The notes beneath the pieces were generated by a model, which made no database searches, was not told the origin of the DNA, and worked only from the letters and a program-made list of their open reading frames with translations. From Bradyrhizobium sp. SK17 (GTDB taxonomy: Bacteria > Pseudomonadota > Alphaproteobacteria > Rhizobiales > Xanthobacteraceae), in NCBI RefSeq assembly GCF_002831585.1, contig NZ_CP025113.1, positions 186,001-250,000 of the forward strand: a stretch of DNA of 64,000 nucleotides, read 5' to 3'. Both the position numbers and the translations under genes were made by a program. Positions 25,093 through 33,837 of the stretch are shown here, one piece after another (position 1 is the first letter of the stretch; every line of letters starts with the position of its first letter).

Positions 25093-25980
25093 ATGACCGA
25101 ATTTGCTGGCGAATTGTCGCCCCCGTTCGAGATCGTTGAGCCGCAGACTTGGCGCGCGCCGATCATCTTCAATTCCCCGCATTCGGGCTCGGTCTATCCG
25201 GCCGAGTTCCTCGAAGCGTCGCGAATCGATGTGACCTCGCTGCGCCGCTCCGAAGATTCCTTCATGGACGAGTTGATCGCGGGCGTCAGCGGTCGCGGCT
25301 TTCCAATCGTCCGGGTCAACTTCCCGCGTTCCTATGTCGACGTGAACCGCGAGCCCTATGAGCTCGACCCGCGGATGTTCACCGGCCGGCTGCCGAGCTT
25401 TGCCAATACGCGTTCGATGCGGGTGGCCGGTGGCCTTGGCACCATCCCGCGCGTGGTCGGTGACGGCCAGGAGATCTATCGCGAGCGGCTCGACGTCGAC
25501 GAGGCGCTGCGGCGGATCGAGGTGCTCTACAAGCCCTATCACCGCGCGCTGCGCCGGCTGATCAACAAGGCGCACCAGGCGTTCGGGACCGTGATCCTGG
25601 TCGACTGCCATTCGATGCCGTCGATCGGCGTGTCGCGCGACGAGCCGCGCCGGCCCGACATCGTGATCGGCGACCGCTACGGAACGAGCTGCGCGCCGCT
25701 GCTGCCCGATCTGGTCGAGGAGATCATGGGTTCGCTCGGCTATTCGATCGGCCGCAACAAGCCCTATGCCGGCGGCTTCATCACCGAGCATTACGGCAAT
25801 CCGGCGAGCGGCCTGCACACCGTGCAGATCGAGCTCAACCGGGCGGTCTATATGGACGAGCGCCGCCGCGAGCGCGGGCCGCGCTTCGCCCAGGTCGCCG
25901 CCGACTTCGCGACGCTTGCGGACGCGCTGGCGAAGATTCCGTTCGGAGATCTTGGCCCGTTCCAGGCCGCCGCGGAGTAA
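25093..25980 (+). CDS. N-formylglutamate amidohydrolase
   Basis: This 295-residue member of the FGase family hydrolyses N-formyl-L-glutamate to glutamate and formate, the last step of one histidine-degradation route; many genomic copies act on other N-acyl amino acids. Diagnostic metal-site motifs are FNSPHSGSVYP near residue 28 and VDCHSMPSIG near 176. ATG at 25093 fits the family start, but the nearest AAGGGA abuts it and the next is 13 bases away; an upstream ATG at 25012 would add 27 atypical residues. No other hut genes are nearby. Confidence 0.88.
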   Translation: MTEFAGELSPPFEIVEPQTWRAPIIFNSPHSGSVYPAEFLEASRIDVTSLRRSEDSFMDELIAGVSGRGFPIVRVNFPRSYVDVNREPYELDPRMFTGRLPSFANTRSMRVAGGLGTIPRVVGDGQEIYRERLDVDEALRRIEVLYKPYHRALRRLINKAHQAFGTVILVDCHSMPSIGVSRDEPRRPDIVIGDRYGTSCAPLLPDLVEEIMGSLGYSIGRNKPYAGGFITEHYGNPASGLHTVQIELNRAVYMDERRRERGPRFAQVAADFATLADALAKIPFGDLGPFQAAAE

Positions 25981-26095
25981 GCAATTCTTTCTCGGCGCTG
26001 TGATGCCGATGAAGTCATGAACCAAGAATTCGCAGTTGGCGATGCGGTGCGCTCAAACTGGATTCGCAGTTCACTCGCGGGAATGACGACCCAAG

Positions 26096-26184
26096 AAAAA
26101 AGGGCCGCTTGAATGAACAAGCGGCCCAAGTCTAGGGAGGAAACGCCCAAGGAGGGCAGCGATAGCGCGAGGCGCTACCGCACC
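26096..26184 (-). ncRNA. mmgR: mmgR-like (alpha-r8 / Rfam suhB) trans-acting small RNA
   Basis: On the minus strand a CTTGCG-N17-GCATAT promoter (26219-26191) is followed by an about 89-base transcript. It has a first hairpin (GGTAGCGC/GCGCTATC), a second small stem presenting UCCUU, a single-stranded UUUCCUCCC segment complementary to ribosome-binding sites, and a perfect 10-bp terminator stem (GGGCCGCTTG/CAAGCGGCCC, 26102-26127) followed by T6. Three-hairpin layout, anti-Shine-Dalgarno motif, size and position next to hisN (an SuhB-type inositol monophosphatase gene) fit the rhizobial mmgR/suhB family. Identification is by structure and context, without alignment. Confidence 0.7.
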
Positions 26185-26382
26185 GCAACAATATGCGACC
26201 GCGCTGCACAAAACGCAAGAACTTTCGAAACATTTCCTGCGTATTTGTTAGTAGGCTGTCGAAATTGCCACAGGCCTACGCCCTCATTTTTTCCTGTTTA
26301 AAATCAGTAAATTACAGGAAAAACCCAGATCAGATGGCGGTTTGCGCATAGCTTGTATACCAGAACTCGCGACTTCGTGATC

Positions 26383-26434
26383 CGGTCCGGAGCCAGGGAG
26401 ACTTTCGAATCCGAAGCCAATCGAAAGTCCGGAA
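26383..26434. repeat. Extended inverted repeat upstream of hisN
   Basis: Arms GACTTTCGA (26400-26408) and TCGAAAGTC (26421-26429) are perfect, and GGTCCGG/CCGGAACC extends the stem. It may be a dispersed palindrome or part of the hisN 5' region. No gene is visible around it. Confidence 0.4.
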
Positions 26435-26548
26435 CCACGTCATCAGGCTGGGATAACACTTCGTTAATCGTGCGCGCCGCACCGGATTGAGCTAGGCAAG
26501 AGTGCATCCAATTTCTACCGCGCCGTTTGCGCAGTTCGGGGACATGCC

Positions 26549-27328
26549 GTGACGGTCATCGACTTTACCGCCTTCATCGGCCGCCTCGCGACCGCATCCG
26601 GTGAAACCATCCTCCCGTTCTTCCGGACCTCGCTCTCGATCGACAATAAGAGCTCGAACGATTTCGATCCGGTCACCGAGGCCGACCGGGCCGCAGAAGC
26701 GGTGATGCGCCGGCTGATCAAGTCGAACTTTCCCCAGCACGGCATCGTCGGCGAGGAATTCGGCAATGAGCGTGAGGATGCCGACTATGTCTGGGTGCTC
26801 GACCCGATCGACGGCACGAAGTCCTTCATCGCCGGCTTTCCGATCTGGGGCACGCTGATCGCGCTGCTGCACAAAGGTACGCCGGTATTCGGCATGATGC
26901 ACCAACCCTATATCGGCGAGCGCTTCTCTGGCGACAACGGCTCGGCGAACTATTCCGGGCCGTCGGGCGGACGGCGGCTCTCGGTACGGCGCTGCACCTC
27001 GCTGAAGGAGGCGACCACCTTCACCACGAGTCCGCTTCTGATGAATCCGGATGACCGTGCCCGCTACGGCCGGGTCGAGAATGCGGCGCGGCTGTCGCGC
27101 TACGGCGGCGACTGCTACTCCTATTGCATGCTGGCAGCCGGCCATCTCGACCTCGTGATCGAGACCGGGCTGAAATCCTACGACATCGCCGGCCTGATCC
27201 CGATCGTCACTGGCGCCGGCGGCATCGTCACCACCTGGGACGGCAAGCCGGCGCAAGCCGGCGGCCGCATCGTCGCAGCCGGCGACCCGCGCGTGCACGA
27301 AGCCGCGATGAAGCTGCTCAACGCGTGA
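26549..27328 (+). CDS. hisN: Histidinol-phosphatase HisN (inositol-monophosphatase family)
   Basis: This 259-residue Mg-dependent phosphatase catalyses the eighth step of histidine synthesis, L-histidinol phosphate to L-histidinol, in organisms using the IMPase-type enzyme. Metal-site motifs are GEEFG (about 70), WVLDPIDGTKSFIAG (about 82-96) and a late Asp in KSYDIAGLIPI. The start is GTG. SuhB-type phosphatases of other specificity share these motifs, but DADYVWVLDPIDGTKSF and the overall sequence are characteristic of alphaproteobacterial HisN. Confidence 0.87.
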   Translation: MTVIDFTAFIGRLATASGETILPFFRTSLSIDNKSSNDFDPVTEADRAAEAVMRRLIKSNFPQHGIVGEEFGNEREDADYVWVLDPIDGTKSFIAGFPIWGTLIALLHKGTPVFGMMHQPYIGERFSGDNGSANYSGPSGGRRLSVRRCTSLKEATTFTTSPLLMNPDDRARYGRVENAARLSRYGGDCYSYCMLAAGHLDLVIETGLKSYDIAGLIPIVTGAGGIVTTWDGKPAQAGGRIVAAGDPRVHEAAMKLLNA

Positions 27329-27418
27329 TGCCCTAGCCCGCTCTCTCCGCGGCCTGATGTCTTGAGTTGCCGGGCGATCGATCTGCGCCCATCCTGACCG
27401 CAACCAGAAACGTCAGGG

Positions 27419-28396
27419 ATGAGCGACATGACGAAGCGCGGCAGGCTGTTGGCAACCCTTCTCGTGCTTCTCGCGCCCGTTGCGACATCCGCCCAGGAGT
27501 TCCCGGCCAAGCCGATCCGGCTGATCGTGCCGTTCCCGCCGGGCGGGCCGAACGACATCATCGCGCGGGTGATCGGACAGAAGATGTCCGAACTGACCAA
27601 GCAGCCGATCATCGTCGACAACCGCGCCGGCCAGGGCGGCGTGCTCGGCACCGATGCGGTCGCGAAGGCTGCGCCCGACGGCTACACGGTCGCGATCGCG
27701 AGCGCCGGCGCGCTGGCGATCAGCCCGAGCATGGAGAAGATCGGCTACGACACGTTGAGGGATCTCGCGCCGGTGACGCTGGTCGCCACCGTGCCGGAGA
27801 CGCTGGTCGTCGCCACCGACGTGCCCGCAAGGAACATGAGCGAGCTGGTCGCGCTCGCCAAGGCGCAGCCGGGCAAGCTCAACTTCGCCTCCTCCGGCCC
27901 CGGCAGCCTGCCGCATCTGGCCTGCGAACTGTTCAAGCTGACGGCGAAGATCGACATCTTGCACGTACCCTATCGCGGCGCGGCGCCGGCGGTGAACGAT
28001 CTCTTGGGCCAGCAGGTGCAGATGACCTTCCTCGACCTGCCGGTGATCCTGCCGCAGATCAAGGCCGGCGCATTGCGGCCGATCGCACTCGGTGGCCGCG
28101 AACGCGCGCCGACCGCACCCGACGTACCGACCACGGCGGAGGTCGGGATGCCCGACCTGATCATCGAGAACTGGTACGGCATGGTCGCGCCTGCCCGAAC
28201 GCCGCCGGCAATCGTCGCAAAGCTGAACAGGATCGCCACCGAGGCGATGGCCGATCCGGCGATCAAGGCAAAACTCGCCGAGCAAGGCCTGACGCTGGTC
28301 GGCGACACGCCGGAGCATTTCCGCGACTTCATCGCCGCCGACATCAAGAAATGGGCGAAGGTGATCCAGGACGCCGGCGTGGTGACGACGAAGTAG
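27419..28396 (+). CDS. Bug/TctC-type periplasmic solute receptor (orphan)
   Basis: The 325-residue extracytoplasmic receptor has a signal peptide (about 1-25, ending VATSA before QEFPAKP) and Bug-family landmarks IVPFPPGGPNDIIAR, NRAGQGG and PDGYT. Such proteins capture carboxylates or aromatic acids for tripartite tricarboxylate transporters. No TctA/TctB membrane genes are near, so it is an orphan that must borrow a transporter or act as a sensor partner. ATG at 27419 or 27428 could start it. The end is 2 bp from the convergent GST gene. Confidence 0.87.
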   Translation: MSDMTKRGRLLATLLVLLAPVATSAQEFPAKPIRLIVPFPPGGPNDIIARVIGQKMSELTKQPIIVDNRAGQGGVLGTDAVAKAAPDGYTVAIASAGALAISPSMEKIGYDTLRDLAPVTLVATVPETLVVATDVPARNMSELVALAKAQPGKLNFASSGPGSLPHLACELFKLTAKIDILHVPYRGAAPAVNDLLGQQVQMTFLDLPVILPQIKAGALRPIALGGRERAPTAPDVPTTAEVGMPDLIIENWYGMVAPARTPPAIVAKLNRIATEAMADPAIKAKLAEQGLTLVGDTPEHFRDFIAADIKKWAKVIQDAGVVTTK

Positions 28397-28398
28397 AA

Positions 28399-29046
28399 TT
28401 AGTAATCAAGCCGTCCGCGCAGTTCCTCGAACGGGATCATGACGTGCTTGCGAAATGGCGGGCGCTGTTGCAGCGTCCGATACCAGCGCTCGACTGCCGG
28501 CAGCGCCGGCCGCTCGATCTCGAGCTCGAAATAACGATAGAGCGAGGTCCCCGCGGTGATGTCGGCGAGCGACAGCGTCTCGCCGAGCAGGAAAGGTTTG
28601 GCTTCGAGCAGCCGTTCGAGCTTGGCAAAATGCTGCTCACAGCGGGCGAGCGCCGTCTTGATCGCCGGCCAATTGCGTTGCGCCTCGGGGGTGCGGAAGA
28701 ATCCCCAGAACACGCCGCCGAGAAAATCCGGCTGCAATGCGGTCTGCGACCAGTCCATCCAGCCATCGACCCGCGCCCGGACGACGGGATCGTCGGACCA
28801 GAAGCGACCGTTGCCATGGCGTGCTGCGAGGTAGCGCAGGATGGAGTGGGATTCCCAGACCGTCGCGTCGTCATCCCTGATGACGGGCACGCGGCCATGC
28901 GGGTTCATCGCCAGGAACGCCGGCGCATCGAGCCCGCCGAATGCACCGCCGGCATCGATGTGCTGATGCGGCAGATCGAGCTCGCCGATCAGCCACATCA
29001 CCTTCTGCACGTTGAACGAGCTGCGTCGTCCCCACACCCTGAGCAT
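28399..29046 (-). CDS. Glutathione S-transferase family protein
   Basis: This 215-residue GST has an N-terminal thioredoxin-like domain (RVWGRRSSFNVQKVMWLIGE; cis-Pro in GRVPVI; Glu-Ser in WESHSI) and a helical C-terminal domain containing GETLSLADITAGTSLYRY. Ser9 or Asn11 in the RSSFN stretch is the probable glutathione-activating residue of beta/theta-like bacterial GSTs. It lies 18 bp before the LysR gene stop on the same strand, so LysR and GST may be cotranscribed. The substrate is unknown. Confidence 0.86.
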   Translation of the reverse strand: MLRVWGRRSSFNVQKVMWLIGELDLPHQHIDAGGAFGGLDAPAFLAMNPHGRVPVIRDDDATVWESHSILRYLAARHGNGRFWSDDPVVRARVDGWMDWSQTALQPDFLGGVFWGFFRTPEAQRNWPAIKTALARCEQHFAKLERLLEAKPFLLGETLSLADITAGTSLYRYFELEIERPALPAVERWYRTLQQRPPFRKHVMIPFEELRGRLDY

Positions 29047-29064
29047 GGCACTCTCCCGCTTCCG

Positions 29065-29958
29065 TCAGCGCTGCGCCTCGGCGCGCAGATATTCCACAAG
29101 CTGCTTGGCGGCGCGCGGCAGCGCCTTGAAACTGCGGGCGCAGATCGTCAGCCGGCGATTGGCCCAGGCGTCGCGGATCCGTATCGTCGTGATCGGCATC
29201 GCCGCCGCGCAGCGCCGGGCCGCGGTTTCCGGGATCACGGCAATGCCGACATCGGCGGCGACCATCTGGCAGATCGCGTCGAAGCCACGCAGGCGGGCGC
29301 GGAAGCGCAGCCGCGCACCGAGCTTTGCCGCGTGGCGGGAAATATGGACTTGCAGCGCCGAGGTCGCGGTGAGGCCGACGAAATCGCGGCCGACCACCTC
29401 CTGGAAGTCGATCTGGCGTCGGTTGCCGAGATCACTGCGCCGCGGCGCCACCAGCATCAAACGGTCCTCGCTGAACAGGAAGCGCTCGACGCTGTCGGGC
29501 AGCGCGTGCTCCGCGGCGAAGCCGAGATCGGCCGCGCCGCTCGCGATCGCGGTCGCGATGTCGGTGCTCTCGCGCTCCTCGACATCGACGCTGATATCGG
29601 GATGCTCGTGCAGGAACGCCGCGAGCGCCCGCGGCAGGTGCTCCGACAGGCCCGAGGTGTTGGCGAGCAGCAGCACATTGGCGCGGACCCCGCTGGCATA
29701 AGCGGCGAGATCGCTCTGCAAGGCTTCGACATTGTGGATCACGATGCGGGCGTGGCCGAGCAGGCTTTCGCCGGCCGCCGTCAACTCGACGCCGCGACGG
29801 CCGCGCTTGAGCAGTGCGACGCCGAGCGCTTCTTCGAGACCCTTGATACGCTCGCTGGCCGACGCCAGCGCAAGATTTGCGCGCGCCGCGCCCTGCGTGA
29901 TACTGCGCGCATCGGCAACCGCGATGAACAATTGCAAGTCGATCAGGTCGAACCGCAT
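29065..29958 (-). CDS. LysR-family transcriptional regulator
   Basis: The 297-residue regulator has an N-terminal winged HTH (about 3-60: DLQLFIAVADARSITQGAAR, LALASASERIKGLE) and a periplasmic-binding-like effector domain (about 90-295). ATG at 29958 (MRFDLIDLQLF) is used rather than a codon ten residues upstream. It is divergent from the TauE/SafE exporter gene with 92 bp between, the typical place for a LysR protein to control its neighbour. It may also affect the GST gene downstream. Confidence 0.88.
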   Translation of the reverse strand: MRFDLIDLQLFIAVADARSITQGAARANLALASASERIKGLEEALGVALLKRGRRGVELTAAGESLLGHARIVIHNVEALQSDLAAYASGVRANVLLLANTSGLSEHLPRALAAFLHEHPDISVDVEERESTDIATAIASGAADLGFAAEHALPDSVERFLFSEDRLMLVAPRRSDLGNRRQIDFQEVVGRDFVGLTATSALQVHISRHAAKLGARLRFRARLRGFDAICQMVAADVGIAVIPETAARRCAAAMPITTIRIRDAWANRRLTICARSFKALPRAAKQLVEYLRAEAQR

Positions 29959-30050
29959 GATTTTTTCCGCCCCCGGCCTTCGGGCCACGCGAAGGCTAAC
30001 TCCGTAACCTCCAGATTGTGCTGATCGCGTCGATCGGTCAATGTCCCGCC

Positions 30051-30803
30051 ATGGTCGACCATCTCCTGATCTTCATCGCTTTCGCCTTCCTGCTCGCCGG
30101 CTTCGTCAAGGGTACGCTCGGCCTCGGTCTGCCGACGGTCGCGATGGGGCTGTTGGCAACCACGATGGCGCCGGGGCAGGCGATCGCGATCGTGATCGTG
30201 CCGGCGATCGTCACCAACATCTGGCAGACCTTCGTCGGCCCCTATCTGCGCGACATCATCAAACGGCTGTGGCCGCTGATGCTCGGCACGGTGGCCGGGA
30301 TCTGGCTCAATGCCGGGCTGCTGACCGGGCCTTACGCCGCTTACGGCACCGTGGTGCTCGGCGTCCTGCTGGTGATCTACGCGGTCGTCGGCCTCAGCCG
30401 GTTCAACTTCAAGGTCGCGCGGCGCCACGAGAAATGGGTCGGCGGCATCGTCGGCGTCATCACCGGGATGATCTCGGCCGCGACCGGCGTGCAGGTCATT
30501 CCGTCGATGCCGTTCATGCAGGCGATCGGCATGGACAAGGACGAACTCGTCCAGGCGCTCGGCGTCTTCTTCACCACCGCGACCCTGGCCCTCGCCTTCA
30601 ACCTGACAGCATCGGGACTGCTGACGGCAGCCACCGCACTGCCCGGCGCGGTGGCGATGGTGGCGTCATTCACCGGCATGTTCATCGGCCAGGCCGTCCG
30701 CACACGGATGCAGCCGGATGTGTTCCGCCGCTGGTTCCTGATCTCGATGATCCTGCTCGGCATCTACCTCGCCGGCAGCGCGCTGCTCAAGATCCACGGC
30801 TAG
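30051..30803 (+). CDS. TauE/SafE family membrane exporter/permease
   Basis: The 250-residue protein has about eight hydrophobic segments in two related halves, each with the glycine-rich family motif (GFVKGTLGLGLPTVAMG and GVITGMISAATGVQVIPSMP). The family exports or imports sulfite, sulfoacetate, other organosulfonates or unrelated anions. ATG 30051 is preferred, with a GTG at 30018 as an alternative. Its 3' end overlaps the convergent IclR gene by 17 bp. The divergent LysR gene is the likely regulator. Confidence 0.85.
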   Translation: MVDHLLIFIAFAFLLAGFVKGTLGLGLPTVAMGLLATTMAPGQAIAIVIVPAIVTNIWQTFVGPYLRDIIKRLWPLMLGTVAGIWLNAGLLTGPYAAYGTVVLGVLLVIYAVVGLSRFNFKVARRHEKWVGGIVGVITGMISAATGVQVIPSMPFMQAIGMDKDELVQALGVFFTTATLALAFNLTASGLLTAATALPGAVAMVASFTGMFIGQAVRTRMQPDVFRRWFLISMILLGIYLAGSALLKIHG

Positions 30804-31674
30804 GCTCGCGCGCCTTGGCTGATGAACCGCGCCGGTAGGTGCTTCCGGCACCGATTTCGGACATCTGCAACGAAAGACCTTCGCCGCGATAGCCGAGTTG
30901 CCGTGAGATCTGCTCCGCCGCACCGGCAGCAACCTCAATGGCGGTCTCCAGCGAGGCGGTCATGTCCTTCATGGGAAGGAACGGCACCGTCAGCGCCGCA
31001 ATCGTCTCGCCGTGAAAATCCCGGATCGGCAGCGAGATATTGGTGACGCCGGCGACCACCAGCGACGGCCGGATATCGCAAGCCTGGCGCAGGATCGATT
31101 CGATGTATGAATTGACCGTTGCCATGTCTTCGCCAGGGCCAAGCATGCCCGCGACAGTCTCGAGCACGCTGCGACGGCGTTCCGGCGGCAGCCCTGCAAG
31201 CAGCACCAGCCCCGAACTGGTCTCGTGCGCCGGAAACCGCGCGCCAGGCGAAACCGAGTAGCGCATCGCCAGCGGTGAATTGACCTGACAGACGATCGCC
31301 ACCTCGGCGCCGGTCAGGACCGCCACGTGGCAGCTTTGGTTGATCGCATTGACGAGTTCACGCATCGGCCCGATCGCCGCATCGCTCAGTCCACGGATTT
31401 GCTGCGTCGAATGCGCGAGCGTGAACAGCTTCAGCGACGCGACATAGAGGTCACTCGCCGGATCGCGCTGCAGATAGCCGCGGCGCTCCAGCAGTTGGAT
31501 GATCCGATAGACCTCCTGGATCGAGCGGCCTACACCAGCCGCGATCTGGCTCTGCTTCTGCGGCTCCGGCGTGACGGCCATGTACTCCAGGATGTCCAGA
31601 GCCTTTTCCGCAGCAGGCGCTCGATAGGTACCGGCGTCCTTGGCCGGCTCCTGCTCGTCCGCTGTCTTCGTCAA
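30787..31674 (-). CDS. IclR-family transcriptional regulator
   Basis: The 295-residue regulator has a winged HTH (about 18-85: APAAEKALDILEYMA, QSQIAAGVGRSIQEVYRIIQ, LLERRGYLQR) and an IclR effector domain (about 100-275, LAMRYSVSPGARFPAHETSSG). The TTG at 31674 is preferred because GGGAG precedes it by 7 bases and because longer versions (up to 31788) would cover the divergent promoter; starts remain uncertain. It is divergent from the enoyl-CoA hydratase operon, which it most likely represses or activates in response to a pathway acid. Confidence 0.85.
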   Translation of the reverse strand: MTKTADEQEPAKDAGTYRAPAAEKALDILEYMAVTPEPQKQSQIAAGVGRSIQEVYRIIQLLERRGYLQRDPASDLYVASLKLFTLAHSTQQIRGLSDAAIGPMRELVNAINQSCHVAVLTGAEVAIVCQVNSPLAMRYSVSPGARFPAHETSSGLVLLAGLPPERRRSVLETVAGMLGPGEDMATVNSYIESILRQACDIRPSLVVAGVTNISLPIRDFHGETIAALTVPFLPMKDMTASLETAIEVAAGAAEQISRQLGYRGEGLSLQMSEIGAGSTYRRGSSAKAREPSRGS

Positions 31675-31781
31675 ACGATGTCTCCCACGCCGTCCAGCGC
31701 GCTCCGCGTGTGCTTTGCATGCCCGATGGCCATTCGGCTGTCCATTCGTCGCAGGGGGCCGCAACAGCGCCGACCTCCCCG

Positions 31782-31810
31782 TTGACATCCAGTTTTTACA
31801 TATGCAATGT
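31782..31810 (+). promoter_or_regulatory. Promoter/operator of the CoA-catabolic operon
   Basis: A TTGACA hexamer (31782-31787) is followed by the pseudo-palindrome ACAT-ATGCA-ATGT (31798-31810) inside an AT-rich island upstream of the hydratase gene and divergent from iclR. Overlap of -35 region and symmetric site suits IclR control. The -10 box is not clear. Confidence 0.45.
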
Positions 31811-31849
31811 GATTTTACTAATAAAAATTATCCGATCCAGGAGGCTGCG

Positions 31850-32641
31850 ATGGGCGGAAGTGAAGATCTGATTCTCCGCGAGGAGATGCTGCCGGGCGTC
31901 GTGCGGCTCTGCTTCAATCGTCCGGACAAGCTGAACGCGCTCTCGCTGCCGATGTTGCGGCTGTTCGAAAGCCATCTCGACGACATCGCCGCGGATACCC
32001 GGGTTCGCGTCGTCATCCTCGAGGGCGCCGGAGGCCGCGCTTTCGTGGCCGGCGCCGACATCGAGGAGTATCGCGGCGGCCGCCGCGCTGAATTTGCCGC
32101 CTACCAGTTCGAGAGCCGGCGCATCTTCGACAAGCTCGAAGCCCTGCCGAAGCCGACCATCGCCAGCGTGCGCGGTTACGCACTCGGCGGAGGCTTTGAG
32201 CTCGCGCTGTGCTGCGATTTGCTGTTGTGCAGCCGGGACGCGCAGTTCGGCCTGCCGGAAGGCCGGCTTGGACTAAGCCCGGGCGGCGGCGGCACGCAAC
32301 GCCTGACGCGCGCCGTCGGACGCCAGACAGCATCCGACGTCATGCTCGCCGGCTGGCGGTTGAGCGGTGAGCGCGCCTACCACCTCGGTCTGGCGGCCGT
32401 GTGCTGCGAGGGCGCCGAGCTCGACGGACAGGTCAGGACGCGCGCGCAGGCGATGCTGAAGGTCGCGCCATTGGCGCAGGCCGAAATGAAGCGGCTGATG
32501 CGGCAGGGCTTCGATGCGCCCCTGCCCGTCGCCCAGGGCTTCGAACAGGAAGTGCTGCTTCGCCTCTACGCCACCGATGACGGGCAGGAAGGCATCGACG
32601 CCTTCCTCTCCAAGCGCGAACCACGCTTCTCGGGAAAGTAG
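31850..32641 (+). CDS. Enoyl-CoA hydratase/isomerase (crotonase family)
   Basis: This 263-residue crotonase-fold enzyme has oxyanion-hole segments AGADIEEY and GYALGGGFELAL. Both catalytic acids of classical hydratases are present: Glu in GGGFELA and Glu in FGLPEGRLG. ATG at 31850 follows CAGGAGG. It is first of an operon with a binding-protein-fold protein, a CoA-transferase and an MFS carrier, so it probably hydrates an unsaturated acyl-CoA made by the transferase from an imported acid. Exact substrate is not deducible. Confidence 0.87.
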   Translation: MGGSEDLILREEMLPGVVRLCFNRPDKLNALSLPMLRLFESHLDDIAADTRVRVVILEGAGGRAFVAGADIEEYRGGRRAEFAAYQFESRRIFDKLEALPKPTIASVRGYALGGGFELALCCDLLLCSRDAQFGLPEGRLGLSPGGGGTQRLTRAVGRQTASDVMLAGWRLSGERAYHLGLAAVCCEGAELDGQVRTRAQAMLKVAPLAQAEMKRLMRQGFDAPLPVAQGFEQEVLLRLYATDDGQEGIDAFLSKREPRFSGK

Positions 32642-32646
32642 CCGCG

Positions 32647-33837
32647 ATGTCCAGCGAAGTGCTGTCTCCCGCGGCCACAAGCCCGGAGGGCCAACGACCG
32701 CATCTCGGCCTCACCTGGGATCATCCGCGCGGCTATCAGGCGCTGGATGCGGCCGCGAAACTTCTCAATGTCCGGGCCACGACGCTGCTGTGGGAACGGC
32801 AACCGCTCGAAGGATTCGAGTCGCACCCGATCGGCGAGTTGGCCTCGCGCTACGATCTGCTCGTGCTCGATCATCCGCATATCGGCGAGGCGGTTGCACT
32901 GGATTGCCTGCTGCCGCTCGAAGCCGTCTTCTCCAGCGAGCAGATCGCCGCTTGGTCGAAGCACAGTATCGGGCCCGCGATGGCGAGCTACGCCTGGCAG
33001 GGACAGCACTGGGCGATTCCGCTCGATGTCGCCACCCAGGTCATGGCGCTGCGCCGCGACCTCCTCGGCGGAGCCGTGCCGCGGAGCTGGCCGGAGGTCG
33101 TAGAACTATCGAGAAGGAAACCAGTGGCGCTGTCGGTCGCCGGACCACACATCTTCCTGTGCTTGATGTCGATCGCGGTGGCGACGGGTGAAGAACCCGT
33201 CAACGGCGATCTGTTCCTGTCCGATACCACATTCGGCGCCGCGCTCGCGCTGCTCGAGGAATTATACCGTCGCAGCCCGGATTGGACGTTGCATCTCAAT
33301 CCGATCGGCCTGCTGGAGGCGATGTCGGCGCGCGACGATCTCGCTCTCATCCCGCTGGTCTATGGCTATGTGAACTACACCCGGCCCTTGCCGAACCGTC
33401 ACCCGATCGCATTCGCGGACGCGCCGGCGGGAGAATCCGGACGGCGCGGCAGCGTGCTCGGAGGGACCGGCATTGCGATCACGCGGCGGGCCCGGCCTGA
33501 TCGCGCGCTGCTCCAGCATCTGGCCTGGTTGATGTCCGCCGAAATGCAGCGCGGGTTCATTCCGCTGCATGGCGGACAGCCTTCGCACCGCGAAGCCTGG
33601 TCCGATGCCGCGGTCAACCGCAACAGCGGACAGTTCTACGCATCGACCTTCGCGACGACCGAGGAAGCGTTCGTGCGCCCGCGTTTCGACGGCTACATCG
33701 CGTTCCAGAACAGCGCGGCGGACATCCTGCGCAGCGCGCTGTCGGAACGCACCCCGCATGCGCGCGTGATCGAGGATCTGCGACGGATCTGGCGCGCGGC
33801 ACGGCATCAACAAGCCAATAACGGGAGGACGATTTGA
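32647..33837 (+). CDS. Extracellular-solute-binding-protein-fold protein lacking a signal peptide
   Basis: The 396-residue protein resembles family-1 (maltose-type) solute-binding proteins: alternating alpha/beta with LLVLDHPHIGEAV, QHWAIPLDVATQVMALRRDLL, SWPEVVELSRR and LIPLVYGYVNYTRP. No hydrophobic signal is present; it begins MSSEVLSPAATSPEGQRPHL, so it should stay in the cytoplasm. It sits 5 bp after the hydratase gene and overlaps the CoA-transferase start. No ABC permease or ATPase is near. It may be a cytoplasmic ligand or acyl-CoA-intermediate binding protein repurposed within the pathway. Function is not known to me. Confidence 0.7.
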   Translation: MSSEVLSPAATSPEGQRPHLGLTWDHPRGYQALDAAAKLLNVRATTLLWERQPLEGFESHPIGELASRYDLLVLDHPHIGEAVALDCLLPLEAVFSSEQIAAWSKHSIGPAMASYAWQGQHWAIPLDVATQVMALRRDLLGGAVPRSWPEVVELSRRKPVALSVAGPHIFLCLMSIAVATGEEPVNGDLFLSDTTFGAALALLEELYRRSPDWTLHLNPIGLLEAMSARDDLALIPLVYGYVNYTRPLPNRHPIAFADAPAGESGRRGSVLGGTGIAITRRARPDRALLQHLAWLMSAEMQRGFIPLHGGQPSHREAWSDAAVNRNSGQFYASTFATTEEAFVRPRFDGYIAFQNSAADILRSALSERTPHARVIEDLRRIWRAARHQQANNGRTI

